DNA from: Trichormus_B sp936914905
GTDB taxonomy: Bacteria; Cyanobacteriota; Cyanobacteriia; Cyanobacteriales; Nostocaceae
Length of the DNA stretch: 64,000 nt
NCBI RefSeq assembly: GCF_039871975.1
Contig: NZ_JBDPLL010000001.1
Direction: 5' to 3' (one strand)
Made by a program: the position numbers and the translations under genes. Position 1 is the first letter of the stretch. The number at the start of each line of letters is the position of its first letter. The notes beneath the pieces were generated by a model. It ran no database searches, had not been told where the DNA came from, and saw only the letters and a program-made list of their open reading frames with translations. Below, one piece after another: positions 1-9,186 of this stretch.

Positions 1-2645
1 AAATTACAAGTGAGCTAAATATTCTGGATAATCAATCTCTACAAGTAGATGTGCTAGATACTCTACCCTGGAATCAACCTCCATTATGCTGGTTAACTCC
101 TGAACAAAAAACCCGATTAACAAATCAGTCGGAAATCCACCAATATAAACTTGGAGAAAAAATTTGGTCAGAAGAAACAGGAGAACATCAATTTTTTATT
201 GTTACTGGTAAAGTCCGTTTACGGGATGAAATGAGCAAACCTGTAGTCACTCTACAGGAGGGAGATTGGTTTGGTGATTGTCAGCCAAGATTTATTAATT
301 GTAAAGCTGTAGCTGCTAGTAAGGAAGTGGTAATTGTGTGTTGGAATTCATCACTTTGGGCGAAGTTTTCTAACCCTCAAATTGATGATTTTTGGAATTC
401 GAAAGGTGAAAGAATAGGTGCCAGGGAACAGAGGGAAGAAGGAGAAATTTCTTCTTCACCTACTTTATCTTCTTCATTTTCTTTACTGTCCCCTTCTGAA
501 CTGTTACCTCCTGCACCCACACCTGTAATTTCTAACTATCCTTTTGTCGCAAGTGGAAATACTGCGGCTGCTTGTTTAGTCATGGTGGCACAATATTTAA
601 ATATTCCTGTCCAATTGGAATGGGTGCAACGTCAACTGCGGGGACAACGCCCAAAAAATGTGATAGGAACGGCAGAAAAGTTAGGGCTAGTTTTCCGACA
701 GTTACAGATAAGTTGGGATGAATTACGACAGCTATCATTTCCAGCTTTACTACTGTGTAAATCTGACTCTATTAGTAGTTGGGTTGTAGCTTATGGGATG
801 AAAGGTAATTGTTTAATTATTGCTAATCCTCTGAATTTTGAATGTGAATATTTAACCCAATCAGTAGTAGAATCTTGTTGGGATGGGAAATTATGGCAAG
901 CAGAATTAATTTCCAAACAAGATAAATTTAATCTTTCTTGGTTTATTCCCGCAGTTTGGAAATATCGGGTATTGTTAGGTGAAGTATTGCTGGCTTCCTT
1001 CACTTTGCAATTGTTGGGTTTGACTTCACCATTAATCACCCAAGTTATCATTGATAAAGTGATGGTGCAGGAGAGTTTAGCCACTCTCGATGTTATAGCG
1101 ATCGCACTGTTGTTAGTCGCTATATTTGAATCTATCCTGGGTATGCTGCGGCTATTTATCTTTACCCACACAGCACGGCGTTTAGATTTGAGTTTATCAG
1201 CCCAACTTTTTCGCCATTTAATGCGTTTACCCTTGGCCTATTTTGAGTCTAGGAGAGTGGGAGATACAATAGCCAGAGTTCAGGAATTGGAACAAATTCG
1301 CCAATTTCTCACGGGTACAGCTTTAACGGTCATTCTCGATAGCATCTTTGCTGTGGTGTATCTGGGATTAATGTTTTATTACAACATTCCCTTGACATTT
1401 GTAGCCTTAGCTGTATTACCATTATTTGCAACTTTAACAATTGTTGCTACACCAATTTTGCGAACTTGGCTAAATGAAACCTTTAACCGCAGTGCTGATA
1501 GTCAATCATTTTTGGTAGAGACAGTCACAGGTATTCATTCAGTCAAAGCCCATGCAGCAGAACCAGTTGCAAGGGAACGATGGGAAGGCTTATTTGCTCG
1601 CTTTATCCGCACTGGTTTTAAAGCTTCCACAACCTCAAATATTAGCAGTAACATAGGTGATTTTCTAACCAATTTTTCGACATTGCTAATACTTTGGTTT
1701 GGTGCGAAATTAGTGATTGACCATCAACTTACAGTCGGTCAATTAATCGCCTTTCAAATGTTATCGGGGAGAGTCACAGGACCCTTATTACGTCTAGTGC
1801 AGTTGTGGCAAAATCTTCAACAGGTGCTATTATCAGTAGACCGCATTGGTGATATTCTTAACGCTGCACCAGAAGCCGAAGCTGGAACAGGGTTAGTATT
1901 ACCACCTCTCAAAGGTGAAGTTAATTTTGATCAAGTTTTCTTTCGCTACAGTCCCAATACTGAACCCGTATTGAAAGGAATTTATTTTAATGTTGAACCA
2001 GGACAGTTTGTAGGAATTGTAGGACGTAGTGGTTCTGGTAAAAGTACCCTTTCCAAACTTTTACAACACCTTTATCAAATTGAATCAGGACGAATCCTTA
2101 TTGATGGTTTTGATCTCAAAAGTTCTGATTTAACATCTTTACGTCAACAAATTGGGGTGGTTCTCCAAGAAGACTTTTTATTTAATGGTTCTATCTTGGA
2201 AAACATCAGCTTAGGAAATCCAGATATTACCGCCGAAGAAGTTGTAGAAGCTGCAAAATTAGCCGTAGCACATGATTTTATCAGTCAATTACCTTACGGT
2301 TACGAAAGCAATGTTGGTGAAAGAGGTACAGCTTTATCTGGTGGACAAAGACAAAGAATAGCTTTAGCAAGGCTATTTATTTCTTCAGCACCAATTTTGA
2401 TTTTAGATGAAGCAACTAGCGCCTTAGATAGTGAAACAGAACAGCAAGTTTTACAAAACTTGCAAAAAGTTTCAGCTAACCGCACCGTGTTTTTAATTGC
2501 TCACCGTTTTGCACCTTTGAAACGTGCAGATTTAATATTAGTAATGGAAAAAGGTATCATTGCCGAACGGGGTACACACGCGGGATTATTGCAACAAAAA
2601 GGTTTGTACTGGTCACTTTATCAACGACAACAGGCGAATATTTAA
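1..2645 (+). CDS. Type I secretion-type ABC exporter (cNMP-like + C39-like + ABC), 5' end outside window
   Basis: This is a fused membrane exporter and ATPase that probably moves a peptide or protein across the inner membrane. The frame is open from base 3, so the GTG at 51 is only the first in-window start and the true N-terminus may lie upstream. Counting from 51, a cyclic-nucleotide-binding-like fold spans about 20-110 and a C39-peptidase-like domain about 155-290. A six-helix membrane domain follows (about 300-590), then an ATPase with Walker A GRSGSGKS (about 660), signature LSGGQ (about 761), Walker B ILILDEATSALD and H-loop IAHRF. In the C39-like domain the position of the catalytic Cys appears to be Thr (NTAAACL against the family's DCGxACL). 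That suggests a substrate-docking domain as in HlyB rather than a leader peptidase. The architecture resembles cyanobacterial HetC/HlyB-type exporters. The substrate is unknown and no adaptor gene is adjacent. Confidence 0.9.
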   Translation, partial: ITSELNILDNQSLQVDVLDTLPWNQPPLCWLTPEQKTRLTNQSEIHQYKLGEKIWSEETGEHQFFIVTGKVRLRDEMSKPVVTLQEGDWFGDCQPRFINCKAVAASKEVVIVCWNSSLWAKFSNPQIDDFWNSKGERIGAREQREEGEISSSPTLSSSFSLLSPSELLPPAPTPVISNYPFVASGNTAAACLVMVAQYLNIPVQLEWVQRQLRGQRPKNVIGTAEKLGLVFRQLQISWDELRQLSFPALLLCKSDSISSWVVAYGMKGNCLIIANPLNFECEYLTQSVVESCWDGKLWQAELISKQDKFNLSWFIPAVWKYRVLLGEVLLASFTLQLLGLTSPLITQVIIDKVMVQESLATLDVIAIALLLVAIFESILGMLRLFIFTHTARRLDLSLSAQLFRHLMRLPLAYFESRRVGDTIARVQELEQIRQFLTGTALTVILDSIFAVVYLGLMFYYNIPLTFVALAVLPLFATLTIVATPILRTWLNETFNRSADSQSFLVETVTGIHSVKAHAAEPVARERWEGLFARFIRTGFKASTTSNISSNIGDFLTNFSTLLILWFGAKLVIDHQLTVGQLIAFQMLSGRVTGPLLRLVQLWQNLQQVLLSVDRIGDILNAAPEAEAGTGLVLPPLKGEVNFDQVFFRYSPNTEPVLKGIYFNVEPGQFVGIVGRSGSGKSTLSKLLQHLYQIESGRILIDGFDLKSSDLTSLRQQIGVVLQEDFLFNGSILENISLGNPDITAEEVVEAAKLAVAHDFISQLPYGYESNVGERGTALSGGQRQRIALARLFISSAPILILDEATSALDSETEQQVLQNLQKVSANRTVFLIAHRFAPLKRADLILVMEKGIIAERGTHAGLLQQKGLYWSLYQRQQANI

Positions 2646-2658
2646 GTTAAAGACGTTC

Positions 2659-2813
2659 CTAGTACCGCCGTGAATCCAAAATGCTTCTTTCAGAAGAGCT
2701 ACCCTAAGAAAATAGTTCTTCGAGCAGGGTACGCCAACAAAATTTAAAATTTATACAGCGTTAGCTTTTCAGAGATTTGGAATGGTTGGTTTATTTACGC
2801 GGTAGTGTACTAG
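2659..2813 (+). repeat. 155-bp MITE-like repeat, full copy A
   Basis: The element starts CTAGTACCGCCG and ends in GTAGTGTACTAG, so the ends are imperfect inverted repeats closing on CTAG. It is non-coding and has a second copy of the same length at 45114-45268, an inverted truncated copy at 40556-40676 and a half copy at 8882-8942. TA inside CTAG could be a target duplication as made by IS630/Tc1-type transposases; that is inference. Confidence 0.8.
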
Positions 2814-3420
2814 TGAAGGTCTCTACTTCATTTCTTGCTTCGAGGTTGTAATTATTTTGCAACATTTGGTGCTATTGTGTGGGAAAATAATGGAAAAAAC
2901 CTCACTTGCTGAAAGCTTTACAAACTATATCTATCAAAATGACGAATTATGTTGATAATCTCAGCATTTATCATTATGCCAAAGTTTACCATTTCTCTGA
3001 TATTTTTCCTGGTCTTTAATACCAGGAATTGAGGTAGGGTCAATAGTGTTTAAGCTGGATGTAACATAAGATATCATGAAGGAACCTGTATAGAAATCAC
3101 AAAATATTAAAGTGCTAAAACAAACGTAAAGCTGACATACTTAACAGCAGATAAAATAGAGAATTTTAGTTTTTTACCATGGCTAGGCAAACGTATATAT
3201 TTTCTCAGTGTGGTGTTGACGGTAGATAACACCCTGGGAATGTTTACAGGTTGATTAATTTGATTTCTAGAATTTATTTATGGTAGAAAATCAGAGTTAT
3301 TTCTGTTATCTGGTAACTCTGTCAATCCGTTCGGGGAGTTAAAAATTAAAGATAATTCAGTGGGGGCTTAAACCTGCTACTGATTGAAATTCAGGAGTCA
3401 GGAGTTATCCTAAAATTAGG
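2814..3420. other. Intergenic stretch without a recognisable gene
   Basis: I see no ORF with coding character here. The only structures noticed are a short hairpin near 3007-3028 (CCTGGTCTTTAATACCAGG) and a doubled AGTCAGG motif near 3392. Confidence 0.5.
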
Positions 3421-3925
3421 TTTACCTAAACTTCCGAGAGAATGCTCCGGCCACACCGGAACGGTTGGCGGTGAGATGAATCGAGGGTTAAAAACGAAAC
3501 GCCCCTTGAGTGAATCAAACCATAGGTTGTTTGACAAGGCGAGGGGCAGTTAAGTTTTTAACAGTACCTGTGATATAATTACGTTCAGTGAGTTTGACGT
3601 AACAATGCTGGTATTTGAGGCAAAGTTGGAAGGAACAAAGGAGCAGTACTAGAACTCATGTTTGCCCCCATTGCGGACATATAGAGGATAGAGATTGGAA
3701 CGCTGCACGAAACATACTTGAGATAGGACTCCATACCGTGGGGCACACGGGAACGCCAGCCCTGAGCACAGTTGAAGGGTTAATCACCTCTGGAGATATC
3801 GACCTCTGCTTGGGTGGAGAAATCCCTCTACGTAAGTCAAGTCGTGGAAAGAGGAAACCCAACTAATGATTCTTGGAATCCCCCGCTACACCCACAAGGG
3901 TTGGCGGTAGGAGGATGTAAATTGT
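3421..3925 (+). mobile_element. Internally deleted IS200/IS605-type tnpB element
   Basis: Both ends of a TnpB element appear to remain while most of the gene is gone. A hairpin-rich left part (GCTCCGG..CCGGAAC near 3445) precedes the tnpB start. The sequence after the tnpB stop carries a GAATCCCCCGC motif like the right ends of cyanobacterial IS605-group elements. The segment GGTTGGCGGT occurs in both flanks (about 3463 and 3900). Element limits are estimates. Confidence 0.55.
3605..3866 (+). pseudogene. TnpB (RNA-guided nuclease of IS200/IS605) remnant, internally deleted
   Basis: The ATG at 3605 reads MLVFEAKLEGTKEQ, a typical cyanobacterial TnpB N-terminus, and hits TAG at 3650. A few bases on, in another frame, the C-terminal zinc ribbon and last RuvC segment follow: CPHCG, then DRDWNAARNIL, then a normal-looking tail to the stop at 3866. 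TnpB proteins are about 400 residues. Here only about 14 N-terminal and 70 C-terminal residues survive, so roughly 300 codons are missing and the junction is out of frame. It cannot make a nuclease. Because the 3' end is preserved, a guide-RNA (omega RNA) region overlapping the tnpB end could persist; that is inference only. Confidence 0.75.
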
Positions 3926-3931
3926 CGCCTT

Positions 3932-4363
3932 CTATAAAGGGGAATTGAGGTTAAATACTTCTAAAATTTGTCGGCAAATTTGTTTAAGTTTTTCGCCAAC
4001 ATCAGGGGAAGGTAGGGATTCACCTAAAAAATTCCATTGGTCTACGGTTGAAAGTCGCCATACTTGGCCACAATGGTCAAATCCTGATACTTCAATACCA
4101 ATGGCTCGCCGCGATTTATTGATGGAATCTTGATAAAACCGGATTTGAATTAAAATGCTGCGGCTGCTCCAAGATTTGCTAATTCCGGGAAAGTGAAACC
4201 CGATATCTATGGAATCTGGATCTACTAATTCCCTGGTTTCTGGATCATTGTGCCAGGGTTTAAGATCCGATTTAGCATCAGGAAACTCAAATTTAAATAA
4301 ATTCACTACGGCAGCAATCTTGCTGGCCAGTTCAAGGTTTGTTGCCTGTTCCGCTGCATTCAC
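3932..4363 (-). CDS. Conserved cyanobacterial hypothetical protein
   Basis: A 143-residue soluble protein with no signal peptide or membrane segment. I do not recognise a named domain. It looks genuinely coding: the frame is intact, codon use matches its neighbours and the sequence is balanced, rich in W, F, D and S. It begins MNAAEQATNLELASKIAAVV and has an amphipathic C-terminal helix (VGEKLKQICRQILEVFNL). It is convergent with the dead tnpB element and divergent from psbQ about 310 bases away. No function is proposed. Confidence 0.6.
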   Translation of the reverse strand: MNAAEQATNLELASKIAAVVNLFKFEFPDAKSDLKPWHNDPETRELVDPDSIDIGFHFPGISKSWSSRSILIQIRFYQDSINKSRRAIGIEVSGFDHCGQVWRLSTVDQWNFLGESLPSPDVGEKLKQICRQILEVFNLNSPL

Positions 4364-4481
4364 GTCAAAACTCTCCTAATCGTGCATCGGCCTGTGGGGC
4401 ATGTGAAAAGAGAAAAACCGCTATAAATTATATTATTAGTGTTTCAGCTTATCAAGAAGATTGGAAATTTAGCAAGTGTGA

Positions 4482-4515
4482 ATGAATATTCCCTCATAAT
4501 GAATATTCCCTCATA
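4482..4515. repeat. Perfect tandem duplication, 17 bp x 2
   Basis: The unit ATGAATATTCCCTCATA occurs twice without a mismatch, 160 bases upstream of psbQ. It may be recent slippage. Confidence 0.85.
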
Positions 4516-4676
4516 AGAAATGTCTCTAAGCACTAACAACTCTGCCTTTTGACTGGGGAGACAACAATTTTTTTGGTGGGGTTTGGCGAATTTTCGATAA
4601 AAACCTTTGTTGACTGGAACGATAAATTACAATAACACTGTAAAGCTGCAAACAAACAGTAAATTAATTTACGTTT

Positions 4677-5138
4677 ATGGTGCGTCAACGCTCTATTTTG
4701 TCACTGATTCTTGTACTATTAACCACATTCCTAATCAGCTGTGGCAATCCTAGTGTTGCTACTGCACCTCCATCTTACACATCTGCTCAACTGGTGAAAA
4801 TTCAGGAATATCTTCCTGATATTCAGGTGGTGCGCGATCGCTCAGAAGAACTGAAACATCTGATTCAAAGTGGTGAATGGATTAAGGTGGGTAATTTTAT
4901 TCATGGCCCCATGACCGAAGCTAGGCTAAATATGACTTATGTCATCCCCAACCTAGTACCCCAAGACCAACCTAAAGGCAGACACATTACCAAGGATTTA
5001 TTGGGTCATCTGGTGAAAATTGACCAAGCGGCTAGTGTAGGTAACACTAGTCTGGCGTTAAGTAACTACAAAGATGCTTTTGCCGATGTTGACAAGTTCC
5101 TACAATTGATTCCAGAAAAAGGTGATAGTGAACAGTAA
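4677..5138 (+). CDS. psbQ: Photosystem II protein PsbQ (cyanobacterial lipoprotein)
   Basis: PsbQ is a lumenal extrinsic subunit that stabilises the oxygen-evolving side of photosystem II. The 153-residue product opens with a basic N-terminus (MVRQR), a hydrophobic stretch and a lipobox LISC with Cys22, so it should be lipid-anchored as known for cyanobacterial PsbQ. The mature part is a four-helix bundle with the family segments QEYLPDIQVVRDR, GEWIKVGNFIHGPM and NYKDAFADVDKFLQLIP. Length is normal for the family. It stands alone: the upstream gene is divergent, and an STRR repeat tract separates it from the FAD oxidoreductase downstream. Confidence 0.93.
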   Translation: MVRQRSILSLILVLLTTFLISCGNPSVATAPPSYTSAQLVKIQEYLPDIQVVRDRSEELKHLIQSGEWIKVGNFIHGPMTEARLNMTYVIPNLVPQDQPKGRHITKDLLGHLVKIDQAASVGNTSLALSNYKDAFADVDKFLQLIPEKGDSEQ

Positions 5139-5164
5139 AAAGTGAACAGTGAACCGACGTGTCT

Positions 5165-5199
5165 ACTGATAACTGATAACTGATAACTGATAACTGAAT
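5165..5199. repeat. STRR heptanucleotide tract (ACTGATA)n
   Basis: Four perfect ACTGATA units are followed by a degenerate one. Short tandemly repeated heptamers of this kind are typical of heterocystous cyanobacterial intergenic DNA. Confidence 0.85.
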
Positions 5200-5295
5200 A
5201 ACTCTGAGTCTTGAGTCACAAAACGCTAGGGTAATGGAGTGATAGTGTGAAGGGGAAAACTCTTCACTCTTCATTCCTCTCTCTTCACAAAAGTC

Positions 5296-6444
5296 ATGAA
5301 TGTAGTAATTATCGGTTGTGGTGTAGTTGGGGCTGCGATCGCCTATCAACTCAGTCAAGTTAAAGGTGTAAATATCACTGTTTTCGACCAAAACCAACCA
5401 GCACAAGCTTCAACAGGTGCTGCTCTTGGTGTTTTAATGGGCGTAATCAGCCATAAAATCAAGGGTAAAGCTTGGCAAATGCGGCAAGAAAGCATTCAAC
5501 GTTATGAAACTTTGATCCTTGAACTAGAAGGGATTACAGGGCGCAAAATTCCTTGTAACCGTCAGGGAATTGTGATGCTGTTGTCGGAAGACTCAGAACA
5601 CCCTTTAGCCAGTGGTGTGGAAGCGATTACAGAATGGGAACAGTTGCGAGAAATTCGTAAAGCTCAAGGTTGGCAGTTAGCTGTTTGGGACAAAGATAAA
5701 CTTCAGAAATTCTGTCCACAAATTAATCATCCGACTATTATTGGTGCTGTCTACTCTCCTCAAGACCGTCAACTCAATCCTACAGCTTTAACATTAGCTT
5801 TTGTCGATGGGGCTCAACGCAATGGCGTAAAATTTAAATTTGGTGTGGCTGTCAACAATAAACAAGCTCCATCTTCTCAATTAATACAGATATCACCGAC
5901 AGTTACTGAGCAACTTAAATCTATTGAAACTTCAGAGGGTACAGTTAACGCGGACTGGTTTATTGTCGCTGCTGGCTTGGGTTCAACTGCCCTGACTGCA
6001 CAATTAAATCACAAGGTGCATATCCGTCCGGTTTTGGGGCAAGCTTTATACCTAAGTTTAGGACGAATTTTAGGAAATCCTGATTTTCAACCAGTGATTA
6101 CTGGTAATGATATACATCTTGTACCTATGGGTAGTGGTGATTATTGGGTGGGTGCAACGGTTGAATTTCCCAATGATGCAGATGAGATATCTGCAAAGAA
6201 AGAGTTGCTGGAATCTTTGCAAAAACAAGCGATCGCATTTTGTCCAGATTTAGCTTCCGCCAAAGTTGTCCGCACTTGGTCTGGTTTACGTCCCCGTCCC
6301 GAAAATAGTCCAGCACCTGTGATTGATAAACTTCCTGGTTTTAGCAATGTCTTGTTGGCTACTGGTCACTATCGCAACGGTGTTTTACTCGCACCTGCCA
6401 CAGCTTTAGCAGTGGAGAATATGATCATTTCTCAAGGTTCTTAA
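5296..6444 (+). CDS. FAD-dependent oxidoreductase, D-amino-acid oxidase/DadA family
   Basis: A 382-residue flavoprotein of the DAO superfamily, which oxidises amines or amino acids using FAD. The N-terminus has the dinucleotide-binding GCGVVG motif at residues 8-13 (strand-helix VVIIGCGVVGAAIAYQLS) and an acidic strand end (VFDQ) that would bind the FAD ribose. The C-terminus holds the second FAD contact region (VVRTWSGLRPRP, then LLATGHYRNGVLLAPATA), typical of glycine oxidase/ThiO-like proteins. In many cyanobacteria ThiO is fused to ThiG; no ThiG part is present here, so the substrate is open. The ATG at 5296 is the natural start, immediately before the nucleotide-binding strand. The gene is intact although the next gene is dead. 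Confidence 0.85.
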   Translation: MNVVIIGCGVVGAAIAYQLSQVKGVNITVFDQNQPAQASTGAALGVLMGVISHKIKGKAWQMRQESIQRYETLILELEGITGRKIPCNRQGIVMLLSEDSEHPLASGVEAITEWEQLREIRKAQGWQLAVWDKDKLQKFCPQINHPTIIGAVYSPQDRQLNPTALTLAFVDGAQRNGVKFKFGVAVNNKQAPSSQLIQISPTVTEQLKSIETSEGTVNADWFIVAAGLGSTALTAQLNHKVHIRPVLGQALYLSLGRILGNPDFQPVITGNDIHLVPMGSGDYWVGATVEFPNDADEISAKKELLESLQKQAIAFCPDLASAKVVRTWSGLRPRPENSPAPVIDKLPGFSNVLLATGHYRNGVLLAPATALAVENMIISQGS

Positions 6445-6731
6445 TAGCAGGTGACAGGTGATAGGTTACGGGTTAATTAATATTATTTTAATTGAATTCT
6501 GTAAAACCTTTAACCCTGTAAATCCTGATTTAGATAAAATATTTTATGTATGATAGTTCTTCCTTATCGACATCTAGCAGATCAGGTTTTGAGATTTAAG
6601 TCAACGGGTATCTCTCTTATAATGCGAGATTTTTTGTAAAAATTCTCTTACCTATTTGTAGGATGATAAAATAAAATTCAGTATTAAGGCATCTGTGCGA
6701 TGCTGTTCCATTTTCAGGATAGGAAAATAGA

Positions 6732-7612
6732 GTGTCAATTCAAGAACATAAAATAACAGTAAATTCATTAGAATATTTTTATCGGGAAGCTGAACCGATT
6801 GCTTAAAGTGACTTATTACCAGTGGTATTGCTACATGGCATAGTTTCCCAAAGTTATAGCTGGAGAAACATTATACCAGCATTGGCAGCACAAGGAAGAA
6901 GAGTGATCGCACCAGATTGGATTGGTTACGGCTTTTCTGGTAAACCCGGAAAACAGGATTTTGCGTACACTCCCGATGCATTGATCAAAGCTTTAGATGA
7001 TTTCATTCAAGCAATAGAAATAGAACGTTTCTCCTTAGTTGTGCAAGGATTTTTAGGATCAGTTGGATTACAATATGCCTTGCGGTATCGTGAAAAAATT
7101 GCCAACATTGCGATTTTCAATACACCAGTTTTCACATTTGCTAAATCTCCTTGAGAAATCAAACAAATGGGATCACCATTAGCAGGTGAAGTCATGACAC
7201 AAAACCCATTATTAGTGGATAGAACTTTATTAGTGCATAATTAGTGCATAGAACTTCAGAAGGTGGTTGTCGCTATCGCATCGAAGATAAAGATTTAGAT
7301 ATTTATAAAAAACCATTATTAAAAAATTCTTAATCTGGTCGCAGTCTGCTTTGGACAATTAGAAATTTGCAACTGGACAAAGCAATGACAGAAATAGAAA
7401 CTGGGCTTAAAGAATGGTAGAGACTAATTTCATTACAATGGGGAATGATTGACTCTTAGTTATCTGTAGATATTGGCGAAAGTTTCGTTAAATCTGTCCC
7501 TGACGGAAAATGAATTAAACTCAATAATGTTGGATATTATCCCCAAGAACATTATTAGGAAACTATTTTGCAAGACGTTTTTCCCTTTGTACGTCGTTCA
7601 GGATCAAATTAG
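6732..7612 (+). pseudogene. Alpha/beta hydrolase (haloalkane-dehalogenase-like), inactivated
   Basis: From the GTG at 6732 the frame reads MSIQEHKITV and then meets TAA at 6804. It continues with VVLLHG (oxyanion region), APDWIGYGFSGKP and the nucleophile-elbow region. There VQGFLGS stands where the family has a G-x-nucleophile-x-G motif, so the active site also looks damaged. Another stop lies at 7152. At 7229-7250 a perfect 11-bp tandem duplication shifts the frame; removing one copy restores DRTLLVHRTSEGGCRYRIEDK. More stops follow before the natural end at 7612. The intact parent would be about 290 residues. Several stops sit where the family probably has Trp. Confidence 0.85.
7229..7250. 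repeat. 11-bp perfect tandem duplication inside a dead hydrolase
   Basis: ATTAGTGCATA occurs twice in tandem. Eleven is not a multiple of three, so it is a frameshift lesion. Deleting one copy rejoins two recognisable coding segments. Confidence 0.9.
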
Positions 7613-7746
7613 CTAATTATAGAGACTTTTCATCTAGCGGAAGCTTACCATAGGAGAACGTCTCTACATTTTCAATAATTTTATTTGTATATCGTACCTT
7701 TGAGCCTGTTATTTTAACGATTATTAACCAATAATATGTCTACATA

Positions 7747-8003
7747 ATGAGTAACAAATCAAAAACCTTATACACAGGTGTTATCAAGAGTTCACATCGC
7801 AGAATATACGAGCAAAAACAAAAACTTATAGCATAATTTACCGAAGAGTATAATATACTAAAGTCGTTTTCTATGAAAAAACTTCAGATATTCAAGCAGC
7901 TATCGAACGTGAAAAGCAGATAAAAGGATAGTTAAGAACGAAGAAAATATTACTAATTTAATCTATCAGTCCTAATTGGCAACATCTGAGTATTGAATGG
8001 TAG
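7747..8003 (+). pseudogene. GIY-YIG nuclease family protein, inactivated
   Basis: The start reads MSNKSKTLYTGV, matching the first strand of small GIY-YIG proteins (usual YxYTGVTNNLxRR). The part after TGV is altered (IKSSHRRIYEQKQ) and the frame stops with TAA after KLIA. Further on, in another frame, VVFYE.TSDIQAAIEREKQIKG is followed by TAG at 7929, where the family has Trp (IKGWLR). The end SPNWQHLSIEW plus stop at 8003 matches the usual C-terminus. The intact relatives are about 85-100 residues. The gene is dead by at least two stops and one frameshift. Confidence 0.75.
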
Positions 8004-8184
8004 GGAGAATGAGCAAATTACTATTCCATTTCAATGAAAACCGCGTTGAGAATGACAACTTCGTTGAGAATGACAAAGTATTTAGAGTTCTAACCTAATT
8101 TGTATCCTTGTCAACAATTAGCGTAACCTGAATAATGAGAGTAAATGCAATCATCTGTAAATTGATTAAGGTAGGTTAGGATTC

Positions 8185-8724
8185 ATGGCTTATTCATGGT
8201 TTAAAGCCTTTCACATTATCGGCTTTGTGGTTTGGTTTGCGGGATTATTCTACCTAGTGCGTCTGTTTATATACCATGTAGAAGCGAACCAAGAACCAGA
8301 ACCAGCTAAAACGATACTGAAAAATCAGTATCAAATTATGGAAAAGCGTCTCTACCACATTATCACTATCCCAGGAATGATAGTTACGGTAGCGATGGCC
8401 ATCGGTATTATTTCCACCAACCCAGACTTGTTAAAAGAAACTTGGTTACATTTTAAATTAGGATTTGTGGGTATTTTACTTATGTATCATTATTATTGTG
8501 GTAGTTTGATGAAACAGCTAGCCGCAGATGAATGTAAGTGGAGTGGACAACATTTGCGGGCTTTAAATGAAGCACCGACTTTATTGTTGGTGGTAATTGT
8601 CATGTTGGCTATTTTCAAGAATAACCTACCTACAGATATAACTGCTTGGCTGATTTTCGCGTTGGTGATTTTCATGGCTTTGAGTATTCAGATGTATGCC
8701 AAAATCCGCAGACGGAATAAATAG
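8185..8724 (+). CDS. hemJ: HemJ protoporphyrinogen IX oxidase
   Basis: HemJ oxidises protoporphyrinogen IX to protoporphyrin IX, the last common step of haem and chlorophyll synthesis, in the membrane. The 179-residue product has four to five membrane helices with the family's conserved motifs: the first-helix His in WFKAFHIIGFVVWFAGLFYL, then MEKRLYHIITIPGM, WLHFKLGFVGILLMYHYYCG and RALNEAPTLLLV. Start at 8185 fits the family N-terminus and a purine-rich stretch lies just upstream. It stands alone between a dead GIY-YIG gene and a dead IS66. No other protoporphyrinogen oxidase is visible in the window. Confidence 0.93.
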   Translation: MAYSWFKAFHIIGFVVWFAGLFYLVRLFIYHVEANQEPEPAKTILKNQYQIMEKRLYHIITIPGMIVTVAMAIGIISTNPDLLKETWLHFKLGFVGILLMYHYYCGSLMKQLAADECKWSGQHLRALNEAPTLLLVVIVMLAIFKNNLPTDITAWLIFALVIFMALSIQMYAKIRRRNK

Positions 8725-8881
8725 AAGATGATGGCAGAGATGAAATGAATCAAATTAATCAAGTTCCCCAAACACAAAGTTAGTATAAAATAGGGATAAA
8801 CAGGAGACTTGATCTTGTAGGATGGGTAGAGCGAAAGCAAAACCCATCCTAGAAATGGTTTCCTTCATTCTTGGTAATGTA

Positions 8882-8942
8882 TATAGCGTAAGCTTTTCAG
8901 AGATTTGGAATGGTTGGTTTATTTATGCCAAGCTGTACTATA
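8882..8942 (+). repeat. Partial copy D of the 155-bp MITE (right half)
   Basis: The segment GCTTTTCAGAGATTTGGAAT and the following 30 bases match the right half of copies A and B. The right end here is CTGTACTATAG rather than TGTACTAG. Confidence 0.75.
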
Positions 8943-9186
8943 GATATGAAATTTCTTTTGTGAAAAACTATGTTTTAGCGTAGGTTTGGTTGACGAAAGG
9001 AAACCCAACATTTCTAAGAAATATAAATTTATAATCAACTCCAATATTCAGAAATAATTCACCAACAACATCAAGAAATAAGCTTGCTTCCCGCAGCTTC
9101 AACCGATATTTATAAAATCGCCGTAAGGATTGAGGTGGTGGGGTATTGACAAGTGTGATAGGTGAGGCAGAATATAGCAAGCAGTT

